Positions 24,270 through 32,870 of a stretch of 32,872 nt of DNA are shown piece by piece. The notes beneath the pieces are model-generated. The model did no database searches and was not told the DNA's origin. It saw only the letters and a list, made by a program, of their open reading frames with translations. Position 1 is the first letter of the stretch. Each line of letters opens with the position of its first letter. The stretch covers positions 1 to 32,872 of the forward strand of contig JAEZAV010000124.1 of the NCBI GenBank assembly GCA_023430285.1. The letters run 5' to 3'. This DNA is from Methanobacteriota archaeon (GTDB lineage Archaea; Methanobacteriota; Methanobacteria; Methanobacteriales; Methanobacteriaceae). The translations under genes and the position numbers were made by a program.

Positions 24270-24956
24270 TTAACCCATTCCAATCATGGATTTAAACCAG
24301 TGATAAACTCCTTTTAACGTTCCATCTGAGCTTTGAGTGCTGTTTTGATTAATATTTTTTATATTATCAACTTTCACATTAAATTGGGATGCTAAATTTG
24401 ATTTAGCGTTAGTTACCATCTGCTTGAGTGTGGTGTAAGTAATTTTCTGGGTATTTACAAGTGCCACAGGTTCGCCACTGTAAATATTGAAGTTGACACC
24501 TGCTGTTAGTATCCATAACTCCAGCTGAGCATTGGTTGCATTATTTAGATCGTGAATGTTAGAACCATCAATGACCTGTTTTATTGCATTAGAAGCTGTT
24601 CCATTGGCTTTTAATTTTGAGCCCACGACTGCTTGGGTTGATGGGTCAAGGCAGTATGCATAAATCGTTTCAGACGAATTGGTTGAAACAGTTTTGTTTT
24701 CAGCCACAACAAGATCTTGTGATGAATTAGCAGTTAAAACATCACCTACCTGTACCTTAATTGGATCTCTGCCATTGTTTACAACCACAACTTGATGTGG
24801 AACTGTTCCTGCACTGGTATTCTGGGTTATGAGAACGTTACCATTGTCATATGCTTCCTTTAATGGTAATCCAGTTGACTGGGAATAACTTAAATAACCT
24901 GTTCCCCCAGCAAATAAAACCACTAAAAATATTAGGAGTACCAGTCTGAAGTTCAA
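24270..24956 (-). CDS. Secreted or membrane-anchored protein with a single cysteine, function unknown
   Basis: A 228-residue protein with an N-terminal hydrophobic segment (RLVLLIFLVVLFAGGTGYL, about residues 4-22) and an extracellular domain rich in N-glycosylation-type sequons (NTS, NSS, NKT, NGT). After the signal region there is one cysteine only, in YAYCLDPST, followed about 50 residues later by NAQLELWILT. This pair of segments resembles the [YFL]C and TQxxxW motifs of thioester domains in bacterial surface proteins, a tentative likeness. I start at a TTG (24956) six bases after GGTGGT; an ATG at 24992 would overlap proS and bury that site. It follows proS closely, so they may be co-transcribed. 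Confidence 0.75.
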   Translation of the reverse strand: MNFRLVLLIFLVVLFAGGTGYLSYSQSTGLPLKEAYDNGNVLITQNTSAGTVPHQVVVVNNGRDPIKVQVGDVLTANSSQDLVVAENKTVSTNSSETIYAYCLDPSTQAVVGSKLKANGTASNAIKQVIDGSNIHDLNNATNAQLELWILTAGVNFNIYSGEPVALVNTQKITYTTLKQMVTNAKSNLASQFNVKVDNIKNINQNSTQSSDGTLKGVYHWFKSMIGMG

Positions 24957-24975
24957 AATTATACCACCTTTTTTT

Positions 24976-26385
24976 TTAATATGTTTTAGCAATCAATGTT
25001 ATGTGTTTAGATTTTTTTCCACAGTTAATACAGATTCCATTTTCCTCATCTGCCTGAACACCAAGTATGTCCACGTTAACTTTTTCTTCAATTTCTTTTC
25101 CACATTCCTGATCTCCACACCAGTCAAAGGTTACTATTCCTCCTTCTTCTAAGATTGTAGAGGAAGCCTCTTCAAGGGTTTCAACATGATGAACACGGTC
25201 TTCAAGGGACTTCCAAGCCTTTTCTCGCATGTTGGAGCTGATGTTATCCAGTAAATTATTAACTGTATTGGATATGGTTGCATCATCGTAGTCTATGATT
25301 TCCTTTTCCTTAAAATCTCTTCTGAAGGTGACTATTTTATGATTTTCAATATCCCGTGGTCCTACTTCCAACCTTAATGGAATTCCCCTCATTTCCCATT
25401 CATAATATTTTTTACCAGCCCTTATATCTCTGTCATCGAAGTAAACCCTTAAATTTAACTCAGATTCGAGTTTTTCCTGTAATTTTTTGCAGAAATCAAG
25501 GACAACTTCTCCTCCTTTCTTAAATATAATTGGAACAATTACCACATGATATGGTGCAACATCTGGTGGTAGACAAAGACCTGAATCATCGCCATGTATG
25601 CCTATTACAGATGCTATAACTCTATCAGAAAGACCATAACATGTTTGATAAACATATTCATGATTTCCTTCTGCAGTTTCATAGGTAATATCAAAGGTCT
25701 TTGCGAAGGTCTGACCAAGGTTGTGAACAGTTCCTATTTGAAGGGTTTTCCCATCCGGTAATAGGGTGTCGAATGCCATGGTGTAAAGTGCACCAGGGAA
25801 CTTATCCCACTCTGGACGTTTAGAAACTGTGTAAGGTATTCCAAGACCGTCAAAAAACTGCCTATATATTCTTAAAGCTTCTTGAACCTGTTCTTCTGTT
25901 TCTTCTGCAGATGAATGAACTGTATGTGCTTCTTTAAAAGTAGTTATTTCTCTTACCCTTATGAGTGGTCTGGTGTGTTTAGTTTCATACCTGAATGTGT
26001 TTACAACCTGATAGTATCTCATTGGAAGATCGCTATGGTTCCTTACCCATAGTGAAAACATTGGATACATTGCTGTTTCACTGGTTGGTCTTAAAGCAAG
26101 TTTTTTGTTAAGTTCAGTGAGTCCTCCATGAGTTACCCAGTAAACTTCTTCTTCAAAACCCTTGACATGTATTGCTTCCTTTGCAAGTTCATCCTCTGGT
26201 ATGAGTAATGGGAACATGACCTCTTCATGATCCTTATCAAGGATCGTCTTAAGTATTTCAAGGGTGTGTTTTCTGATCTTGAATCCCTGTGGAAGCCAAA
26301 CATGCATTCCCTTCACAGGGTACCTTGTATCAATTATCTCTGCTTCTTCGAGAATATTATGAAACCATTCGCTGAATTCTGACAT
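24976..26385 (-). CDS. proS: Prolyl-tRNA synthetase, archaeal/eukaryal type
   Basis: A 469-residue class II synthetase that charges tRNA-Pro. Seen are motif 2 (RPTSETAMYPMF, then the TFRYETKHTRPLIRVREI region), motif 3 (the arginine in MRGIPLRLEVGPRDIENH), and an anticodon-binding domain. The C-terminal zinc-binding extension has four cysteines (in CGDQECG and ICINCG) and ends in the invariant tyrosine. That tail, and the absence of an editing insertion, mark the archaeal form. GGTGAA precedes the ATG. It is divergent from egsA. Confidence 0.97.
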   Translation of the reverse strand: MSEFSEWFHNILEEAEIIDTRYPVKGMHVWLPQGFKIRKHTLEILKTILDKDHEEVMFPLLIPEDELAKEAIHVKGFEEEVYWVTHGGLTELNKKLALRPTSETAMYPMFSLWVRNHSDLPMRYYQVVNTFRYETKHTRPLIRVREITTFKEAHTVHSSAEETEEQVQEALRIYRQFFDGLGIPYTVSKRPEWDKFPGALYTMAFDTLLPDGKTLQIGTVHNLGQTFAKTFDITYETAEGNHEYVYQTCYGLSDRVIASVIGIHGDDSGLCLPPDVAPYHVVIVPIIFKKGGEVVLDFCKKLQEKLESELNLRVYFDDRDIRAGKKYYEWEMRGIPLRLEVGPRDIENHKIVTFRRDFKEKEIIDYDDATISNTVNNLLDNISSNMREKAWKSLEDRVHHVETLEEASSTILEEGGIVTFDWCGDQECGKEIEEKVNVDILGVQADEENGICINCGKKSKHITLIAKTY

Positions 26386-26687
26386 TTATTCACCAATTTA
26401 TAATTAGTTATAATATTTATGGAGCAAACTAACTCCTAAAATATGGACTATTGTTTTTAGTAAGTTTTTTTAGTTCTCATGTAAATATCTTTGATTTGGA
26501 CTATTTTTTTCAAAGAACTATTAATGTTGATAACTTTAATATTTACAATGGATACTTATAATTTTAAATCATCTTAATATTATCAGTTTGTAAAAAATTT
26601 ATCCTAGAATGGATAACCAAGAAGTTATATCAAAATTATATTATTCACCTACACATAAATAGTAAATTGAATGGAGTAAACGATAAC
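26386..26687. other. Divergent proS-egsA promoter region
   Basis: 302 bases without a gene. A probable egsA TATA element (AAATTATATT, 26633-26642) lies 46 bases before its ATG, and AT-rich DNA near 26395-26420 is suitable for the proS promoter. Two copies of a GGACTATT-plus-T-run string occur (about 26444 and 26498). No RNA gene was recognised. Confidence 0.5.
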
Positions 26688-27731
26688 ATGGATGCCAGAA
26701 AGATTCAGCTACCTCGGGAGATTCATACTGGAGCCGGTATGATAAAGGAAACTGGAAAAATATGTAGAAATTTAAGATTAGATGGTGATGTGATGGTTGT
26801 TACAGGACCTAACACACGCAAAATTGGAGGTAATGCTGTTATAGAAAGTTTACTTGAAGAAGATTACAATGTAAACGACATAACTATTGACGATCCTTCA
26901 AAATCATCTATTGAAGCTGTTCAAGATGAAATTAAACAGTGTTCACTTGTACTAGGTGTTGGTGGTGGTAAAGTCATTGATGTTGCTAAATTAGCGTCAA
27001 CTAGGGCTGCTGTTAACTTCATAAGCGTACCAACAGCAGCTTCTCATGATGGAATAGCATCACCCCGTGCATCAATAAAGAACGAAGGTGGAAATGTTTC
27101 ACTCAAAGCAGAACCTCCAATTGGTGTCATTGCTGATACTGAAATCATAAGCAAAGCGCCCTTCAGACTGCTTGCAGCAGGCTGTGGAGATATAGTCTCT
27201 AATTACACAGCCATACTCGATTGGAAGTTAGCTCACAGACTTTTGGATATTGATTACAGTGATTCTGCAGCAGCACTTTCTGAAATGACTGCTAAAATGA
27301 CCATAAATTCTGCTGATGCAATTAAAGAAGGTTTAACTGAGAGTGCTGGACTGGTTGTCAAGGCACTCATAAGTAGTGGAATTGCAATAAGCATAGCAGG
27401 GTCAAGCAGACCAGCCAGCGGATCAGAACACAAATTTAGTCATGCTCTGGATATTGTGGCCCCTAAACCTGCACTTCATGGGGAACAGTGTGGTGTCGGT
27501 ACCATAATGATGATGTACCTACATGGTGGGGATTGGAAATTTATTAGGGATACTTTAAAATTGATTAAAGCACCAACTACTGCATATGAAATGGGAATTG
27601 AACCAGAATACATTATTGAAGCCCTTCAAATTGCACATACCATTCGAAGCGAAAGATATACTATTTTAGGCGACAGAGGACTCACCCATGAGTCAGCAAA
27701 GGTTTTGGCAGAGAAAACAGGAGTCATTTAA
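26688..27731 (+). CDS. egsA: sn-Glycerol-1-phosphate dehydrogenase
   Basis: A 347-residue enzyme that reduces dihydroxyacetone phosphate to glycerol-1-phosphate, the stereo-defining step of archaeal lipid synthesis. It shows the nucleotide-binding LGVGGGKVIDVAKLA (about residues 86-100) and probable zinc ligands Asp in ASHDGIASPRA, His in GSEHKFSHALD and His in ALHGEQCGVGT. I use the ATG at 26688, which gives the same length as I recall for the M. thermautotrophicus enzyme; a TTG at 26667 would add seven residues and bury the GGAG site. It is the first gene of a plus-strand set running to rpiA. Confidence 0.96.
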   Translation: MDARKIQLPREIHTGAGMIKETGKICRNLRLDGDVMVVTGPNTRKIGGNAVIESLLEEDYNVNDITIDDPSKSSIEAVQDEIKQCSLVLGVGGGKVIDVAKLASTRAAVNFISVPTAASHDGIASPRASIKNEGGNVSLKAEPPIGVIADTEIISKAPFRLLAAGCGDIVSNYTAILDWKLAHRLLDIDYSDSAAALSEMTAKMTINSADAIKEGLTESAGLVVKALISSGIAISIAGSSRPASGSEHKFSHALDIVAPKPALHGEQCGVGTIMMMYLHGGDWKFIRDTLKLIKAPTTAYEMGIEPEYIIEALQIAHTIRSERYTILGDRGLTHESAKVLAEKTGVI

Positions 27732-27817
27732 ACCTCTTAGAATTGGGGGTTTTCTAAAATCTTTTCTAACCATAAAAAATATACTCTTCAAACTTCAAAT
27801 TAGTAAGTAGTGATATC

Positions 27818-27997
27818 ATGGATAATAAAGAAAAGGTAATTAAAACTTTTAAAGAATCTGAAGAACCTTTGAACGCAACAAAAGTCAGCCAAATATCTGG
27901 TGTTGAGAAGAAAGAGGTTGACAAAATAATGAAGGAACTCAAGAAGGATGAAACAATTTATTCCCCAAAAAGATGTTACTATGCTTTGAAGGAATAA
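27818..27997 (+). CDS. Mini winged-helix DNA-binding protein
   Basis: A 59-residue protein, nearly all one winged-helix fold: helix EKVIKTFKES, helix LNATKVSQISG, recognition-type helix EKKEVDKIMKELKK and a wing (ETIYSPKRCYYALKE). AGTGATATC precedes the ATG. It lies 86 bases after egsA on the same strand. Such small proteins occur widely in methanogens as putative regulators; the target is unknown, and control of the neighbouring genes is only a possibility. Confidence 0.8.
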   Translation: MDNKEKVIKTFKESEEPLNATKVSQISGVEKKEVDKIMKELKKDETIYSPKRCYYALKE

Positions 27998-28443
27998 AAA
28001 TCTTAAATTCTTTTTTTCAAATTTAAATTTGCATCCCCTTTATCAAACAATATTAAATATTTTTTATTAAAACTACCCGCTCCAACCATGGGAGACCTCA
28101 TAGTTCCATACCGTTCTGTTCGACTCTTAAGTGTTACAATGGGTATGTAAGTCATCCATTCCTGCTTTTTGATGAGGAAGTTGCAGATGATATAAATGAA
28201 ATCCTAAACACCAATGACAATTACTACACATAATGATAATTCTAATTAAAATAAAATTAGACGAATCTTTTTTTTATTTTTTTTGCTTGAGGGTTAATAA
28301 CATTCTATATCAATTTATATGCTCAAAAAAATATATTGTTTTAATGAATTTACATTCACTGGAATATCCAGAAACTTCACATTTACATTTAACATCAAAT
28401 TACTTACAAAATAAAAAAAATTCAAAATCATGGTGGTAACAAT
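27998..28443. other. Intergenic region with possible gene remnant
   Basis: 446 bases. Bases 28057-28233 hold an open frame without a usable start that reads CYNGYVSHPFLLFDEEVADD near its end; a competing 21-codon frame starts at an ATG at 28088. This suggests a truncated or frameshifted gene. After 28233 the DNA is AT-rich and an open frame to 28439 has no ribosome binding site and low-complexity composition, so I do not call it. Confidence 0.4.
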
Positions 28444-28878
28444 ATGATAACATTAATTGGTAAAAACCTCGCTAACAGAGGTCTTAAATTCATGTTCTAC
28501 GGGGCCGCATCAGAATGTGAGTCCTGCAGATTCAAAAACACATGTATTGACACACTAGAAAGTGGTAGGATGTACATAATTAAACAGGTTAAAAATGGGG
28601 AGCAACCCTGCAAAATACATGAAGGTGGAAAGGTTAGGGTTGTTGAAGTAGAAAAAGCATACATAAAATGCCTTGTTGATTCTAAAAAATCATTTGAAGG
28701 ATCTAAATTAGTATTTGAAACACCTAATTGTGATGATCTGGACTGCAATATGCGGTCAAAATGTTTCCCAGAGGGACTGGTGAATCAGGACAAATGTAAA
28801 ATCATAAAGAATCTTGGAAAACCCAAACATGAATGTCCACAGGGACGTGAACTTAACAATGTTTTACTCAAACCTTAA
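28444..28878 (+). CDS. UPF0179 cysteine-rich protein
   Basis: A 144-residue archaeal protein of the UPF0179 family. It carries about ten cysteines in pairs: ECESCRFKNTC (about residues 24-34), a single Cys in QPCKIH, one in YIKCLV, NCDDLDCNMRSKC (about 95-107), DKCK, and HECPQG near the end. This suggests an iron-sulphur or zinc site. The function is unknown. GGTGGTAAC precedes the ATG. rpiA begins 24 bases downstream, so the two are probably one operon; I recall the same neighbour pair in M. thermautotrophicus. Confidence 0.92.
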   Translation: MITLIGKNLANRGLKFMFYGAASECESCRFKNTCIDTLESGRMYIIKQVKNGEQPCKIHEGGKVRVVEVEKAYIKCLVDSKKSFEGSKLVFETPNCDDLDCNMRSKCFPEGLVNQDKCKIIKNLGKPKHECPQGRELNNVLLKP

Positions 28879-28902
28879 ATTTTAGCTAAAGAGGATTTTA
28901 GG

Positions 28903-29586
28903 ATGATTACAGAAATTAAACGAAAAGTAGGATACTTAGCAGCAGAACAAATTAAAGACGGGGATGTGGTGGGTCTTGGAACAGGATCAACAACCCATTT
29001 CTTCATTGAAAAACTTGGAAAAAGAATAGAGGATGAAGAACTGAAACTTTTAGGAATACCAACTTCTTACCAATCTTTTTTCCTGGCAAAGGATGCTAAA
29101 ATTCAAATAACAACCCTTGAAGAACATGATGTTGATATAGCTGTTGATGGTGCTGATGAAGTTGACCCAAAATTTAATCTAATAAAGGGAGGGGGAGCAG
29201 CACACACCCTTGAAAAAATTGTAGACAGTTCAGCATCCAAATTTGTGGTGATAGTGGATGGATCTAAAATGGTTGATAAACTTGGTAATTTTCCAGTACC
29301 CGTGGAAGTGATTCCACAGGCATCGAGAACAGTAAGAGATCAACTGATTAAGATGGGAGGATCACCAATCATGAGAATGGCAGAGAGAAAGGATGGGCCT
29401 GTGGTTACGGACAATGGAAATTTCATATACGATGTTCAGTTCTCTGTGGATAACCCTAAATTACTCGAAGTAGAACTCAACGCACTGCCTGGTGTTGTTG
29501 AAAATGGTATATTCACTGATATTGTCGATGAGGTTCTAGTTGGGACCGAGAAAGGGGTTGAAACATTAAAAAAAATAGGGGTATAA
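28903..29586 (+). CDS. rpiA: Ribose-5-phosphate isomerase A
   Basis: A 227-residue isomerase interconverting ribose 5-phosphate and ribulose 5-phosphate, needed for nucleotide and aromatic precursor supply. It has the substrate loop GLGTGSTTHFFIEKL (about residues 24-38), VDGADEVDPKFNLIKGGG with the catalytic Asp and Glu (about 81-98), and the phosphate-binding HTLEKIVD that follows. Length is typical. The ATG follows GAGGA. The stop lies 13 bases from the stop of the convergent YyaL-like gene. Confidence 0.96.
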   Translation: MITEIKRKVGYLAAEQIKDGDVVGLGTGSTTHFFIEKLGKRIEDEELKLLGIPTSYQSFFLAKDAKIQITTLEEHDVDIAVDGADEVDPKFNLIKGGGAAHTLEKIVDSSASKFVVIVDGSKMVDKLGNFPVPVEVIPQASRTVRDQLIKMGGSPIMRMAERKDGPVVTDNGNFIYDVQFSVDNPKLLEVELNALPGVVENGIFTDIVDEVLVGTEKGVETLKKIGV

Positions 29587-29599
29587 AAACCCATTCCAT

Positions 29600-31708
29600 T
29601 CAATTTTGAGTTTCATTCAACAATTTTAGCATTTCACTTTTTTTATTTGTAGGGAGTTTACAGCTTCCTGTGCTACAAACATGTGCAGTAGCCTTCCCAT
29701 TTATCATACTTTTTTTCTCAATGCCTTCTGAAATCGAATTGGCTTTATCTGACCATTTAGAATCCTTTAATATAATTGTTATGTTTGGGATGTAGAGTTG
29801 TCTTAAACTAAGCATTTCAATGGTATCTTCTGAATCTGCATCACCCACGATCACCACACTGTAGGATGGTCCCAACGCAAAATCAACCCCTGAAATAAAT
29901 TGTGTGTGCCCAGTAGGTGATCTTTTCACTGTCTCAGAGAATACAGTTTCCAGTTTTCTGGCAGTATCAATTTGATGGTGATCATCAGTAAAACTTCCAA
30001 GCCTCAAGAGGTTTAGGAATTGAACTGAGTTCCCTGATGGTATTGCGCTGTCAAAGGTTTTTTTCTCTCGGATCAAAACCTCTTCTTCATCGTCTGCAGT
30101 GAAGTAAAAACCTCCATTTTCTTCATCCCAGAAATGTTCAAAGACTGTTTGGTTTAAATCCCTGGCGTTTTGAAGGTAATCCGCATTGAAAGTTGCCATG
30201 TATAATTCCATCAAACCCCAAATCATGAAGGCGTAATCGTCGAGATTTCCATACACAGCAGATTCCCCCTCTCTAAACATATGCATCAAACGGCTTTGCT
30301 GGCAATTTTTGTTCATAATAAAATTTACACAATTTTCAGCGGCCTTAACATATTTTTCCTCTCCAAACACTTGAAATGCTCTGGAAAGGGAGGCTATCAT
30401 TAATCCATTCCAATCTGTAAGAATTTTATCATCTTTGTGTGGATGAACTCTTTTTTCACGCACTTGGAAAAGTTCTGATAATATGTCATCCACCTGTTCT
30501 TCAAGATCTGAAATATTTAAACCTTTATTATCTGCTATTTTTTTATAATCCATTTTTTTGTGGAGGATATTATTGATGGATTCATTTGAGTATCCATCGT
30601 TGAAATTCCCATCCCTTTTAACGTTGAAAACTTCAGTTATCAGATCTGCAGAATTTTTATCTAGGATACTGTGTAGTTCCTCGTAGGTCCAATAATAAAA
30701 TTTTCCCTCTACACCTTCGCTATCTGCATCTTCAGCCGAGTAAAATCCACCATCAACATCTGTCATGTCCCTCAAAACGTATTTATAGATTTGTTGTGCG
30801 ATTTTTTTGTATTCAACCTTGCCTGTGGCAGAGTATACTTCGGTGTACAGCATTGCTGTCAGTGCCTGATCATATAGCATCTTCTCAAAGTGCGGTACTA
30901 GCCAATTTTTGTCAACTGAATATCTGTGGAAACCGAAACCTACATGGTCATAAATGCCGCCCATGGCCATTGCATCCAAGGTCTTTAAAACCATGTTCAA
31001 GGAATGTTTGTTTCCTGTTCGCTTCCAATACCTCAGTAGAAACATCAAACTGTGGGGTGTTGGAAATTTCTGAAAATCACCAAAACCACCATTTTCAACA
31101 TCAAAAACCTTGGATAGTTGATCATAAGTTTTTTCTAGTATGGTGTTGTCCAATTGTTTACCCTTTGTATTGACTGACATTTCTTTGAGGGCCCTAAATA
31201 TTTGATCCCCTGAATCAAGGGCATTTTTTCTTTCGTCCCTCCATATGTCCATCACATTCAAAAGAAGATCCTTGAGGCCAATAGTTCCAAAGCTGCTTTC
31301 CTTCGGGAAGTAGGTTCCAGCAAAGAATGGTTTTTTGTCATGGGTCATGATAATTGTCAATGGCCAACCACCTGTACCTGTCATAATCTGACATGCAGCC
31401 ATGTAAACACTGTCAACATCTGGTCTCTCCTCACGATCTACCTTCACTGCCACGAAATTATTGTTTAAAAGTTCAGCAACTTCAAGGTCTTCAAAAGATT
31501 CATGTGCCATCACGTGGCACCAGTGGCAAGTGGAATATCCAATAGATAAAAAAATAGGTTTGTCCAGTTTTTTTGCCCTTTCAAATGCTTCATCACACCA
31601 AGGATACCAATCAACAGGATTTTTGGAGTGTTGAATTAAATATGGACTTTTTTCTCCTTTCAGATGGTTATAACTGTTTCTAGATGTGACTGTATTATGA
31701 TCCTTCAT
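29600..31708 (-). CDS. YyaL/DUF255 protein: thioredoxin-like domain plus alpha/alpha-barrel
   Basis: A 702-residue protein of the YyaL/spermatogenesis-associated-20 family. The N-terminal ~180 residues are a DsbH-type thioredoxin fold with SIGYSTCHWCHVMAHESF, keeping the CxxC pair. The remainder is a helical toroid related to N-acylglucosamine 2-epimerases and glycosidases, with repeats such as HFEKMLYDQALTAMLY. The biochemical role is unsettled. The ATG at 31708 is chosen because GAGGTG overlaps a GTG three codons upstream that would otherwise be the start. It lies downstream of a MsvR-like gene on the same strand with a ~110-base gap, so a regulator-target relation is possible. Confidence 0.92.
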   Translation of the reverse strand: MKDHNTVTSRNSYNHLKGEKSPYLIQHSKNPVDWYPWCDEAFERAKKLDKPIFLSIGYSTCHWCHVMAHESFEDLEVAELLNNNFVAVKVDREERPDVDSVYMAACQIMTGTGGWPLTIIMTHDKKPFFAGTYFPKESSFGTIGLKDLLLNVMDIWRDERKNALDSGDQIFRALKEMSVNTKGKQLDNTILEKTYDQLSKVFDVENGGFGDFQKFPTPHSLMFLLRYWKRTGNKHSLNMVLKTLDAMAMGGIYDHVGFGFHRYSVDKNWLVPHFEKMLYDQALTAMLYTEVYSATGKVEYKKIAQQIYKYVLRDMTDVDGGFYSAEDADSEGVEGKFYYWTYEELHSILDKNSADLITEVFNVKRDGNFNDGYSNESINNILHKKMDYKKIADNKGLNISDLEEQVDDILSELFQVREKRVHPHKDDKILTDWNGLMIASLSRAFQVFGEEKYVKAAENCVNFIMNKNCQQSRLMHMFREGESAVYGNLDDYAFMIWGLMELYMATFNADYLQNARDLNQTVFEHFWDEENGGFYFTADDEEEVLIREKKTFDSAIPSGNSVQFLNLLRLGSFTDDHHQIDTARKLETVFSETVKRSPTGHTQFISGVDFALGPSYSVVIVGDADSEDTIEMLSLRQLYIPNITIILKDSKWSDKANSISEGIEKKSMINGKATAHVCSTGSCKLPTNKKSEMLKLLNETQN

Positions 31709-31820
31709 AGGTTTCACCTCTTTTTATTTAGAAAGATTAAAGTTCCTAAAGCCAATTTATGAGAACAAATTCAAATTGTTCCATCAGCATGAGAGAGATC
31801 ACTATAAAAATTTTATATGT

Positions 31821-32585
31821 TTAATTAATCACAAATGTGCAGCATTCATCACCCATTGCAAAACACGTGGTTTCAATGGTGGCAACATTTTTATCGAAAT
31901 GTTTAGAAAAAATTGCATCTAACAGCCCGGAATCAAATGAACAAGCAGGTTCTCCTATTTCAGGCAAATCTTTACATTCAAAACAATCATATACACAAAT
32001 TACAACAGGATCTAATGTTTTAACTTCTACCCTACCCAGATGTTTCTCTTCCCAAAACTTTTTAATGTTTCCTAGGAAGGATTCTAAATCCTCACATTCT
32101 AGTTCGTTGTAAAAAACATTTCCAACCCTTATGCCTGCTTTGTGAAGTATGGGGTCGATGTTGATTCCATCGTTCCAAAATTCTGTTCTAACTGCCCTGA
32201 GTATAAGCCTATAAAAATCAAATGGATCACTAAAATTAGAAATATTAGAGAAATATTCATCAATATCAAATTTAGCTTCATTATCACTCGATAATTCGCC
32301 TAAAAATTCGGCATTAATCGAAAAAATCTTCCTTCTTTTGTCGTTAGGATCTTTAATAGAAACTATCAGTCCATTGGTAACAAGTTCACTTAGATGTTGA
32401 GAAACTGTGGGTTTTGCTTTGCAAGTTAGCTCAACAATTTCATTAAAACTCATATTTTTTTTGCAAAGAGCATCTAATATTTTAACTTTAACCTGCCCTT
32501 TCACAACATCTACATGTTTTTTTGATGAGAATATTTTGTAAGATTGTGAATTTTTGTTATTTGAAGATTTTTTAGTGCCAGTCAT
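31821..32585 (-). CDS. Second MsvR-like regulator (ArsR-type winged helix plus V4R)
   Basis: A 254-residue paralogue of the regulator at 7055-7822, with a winged helix (about residues 30-92, MSFNEIVELTCKAKPTVSQH) and a V4R domain (about 125-252). The five V4R cysteines of the other copy are kept here (201, 204, 215, 241, 249), with extra cysteines at 41, 55, 164, 197 and 248. Two of the extras lie in the DNA-binding domain, so redox input may differ. The N-terminus has a Lys/Ser/Asn-rich extension. A probable TATA box (32621-32630) and an inverted repeat (32640-32665) precede it. Confidence 0.88.
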   Translation of the reverse strand: MTGTKKSSNNKNSQSYKIFSSKKHVDVVKGQVKVKILDALCKKNMSFNEIVELTCKAKPTVSQHLSELVTNGLIVSIKDPNDKRRKIFSINAEFLGELSSDNEAKFDIDEYFSNISNFSDPFDFYRLILRAVRTEFWNDGINIDPILHKAGIRVGNVFYNELECEDLESFLGNIKKFWEEKHLGRVEVKTLDPVVICVYDCFECKDLPEIGEPACSFDSGLLDAIFSKHFDKNVATIETTCFAMGDECCTFVIN

Positions 32586-32620
32586 GATATCATCGTTATA
32601 TACATAATATCTAGTTTATA

Positions 32621-32630
32621 CTATAAAATA
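32621..32630 (-). promoter_or_regulatory. Probable TATA box for the second MsvR-like gene
   Basis: On the minus strand TATTTTATAG, about 36-45 bases before the ATG, giving a short leader. Confidence 0.4.
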
Positions 32631-32639
32631 AGTTCTATC

Positions 32640-32665
32640 TTTACCAAATGATCATGATTGGTAAA
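32640..32665. promoter_or_regulatory. Inverted repeat TTTACCAA-N10-TTGGTAAA before the second MsvR-like gene
   Basis: Perfect 8-base arms (32640-32647, 32658-32665) around a 10-base spacer that itself contains the palindrome ATGATCAT. It ends nine bases upstream of the TATA box. The 10-base spacing equals that of the repeat upstream of the first msvR, but the half-site differs. A terminator hairpin for the upstream tautomerase gene is the alternative. Confidence 0.55.
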
Positions 32666-32687
32666 AAAGAATAATGGAACTATAATC

Positions 32688-32870
32688 TCATCTGTCACAC
32701 AGAAGTTTGTTTCCTGTTCCAACATTCTCTCCTTCAACTTCCCGGATGATTATTACCATGGCTTCAACAGGAAGTTTCATGATTCTACTTGCTGTTTCGG
32801 AGTATTCCTTTACAAGTTCAGCTTTTTGTTCTTTACTCATTTTTGGTCCGTCAATAGTTATTACAGGCAT
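32688..32870 (-). CDS. 4-oxalocrotonate tautomerase-family protein
   Basis: A 60-residue tautomerase-superfamily protein. The catalytic Pro is residue 2 (MPVITID), exposed after Met removal; PKMSKEQKAELVKEYSETAS and the beta-strand VIIIREVEGENVG are typical of 4-OT homologues. The second catalytic arginine of true 4-OT (Arg11) is replaced by Met or Lys, so the natural substrate is probably different. The ATG is two bases from the window edge, so its ribosome binding site cannot be seen. The second MsvR-like gene lies downstream on the same strand. Confidence 0.88.
   Translation of the reverse strand: MPVITIDGPKMSKEQKAELVKEYSETASRIMKLPVEAMVIIIREVEGENVGTGNKLLCDR

Noticed and set aside
28233..28439. 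68-residue plus-strand reading frame before the UPF0179 gene
   Set aside because: It overlaps a T-rich tract, has low-complexity composition and no ribosome binding site.
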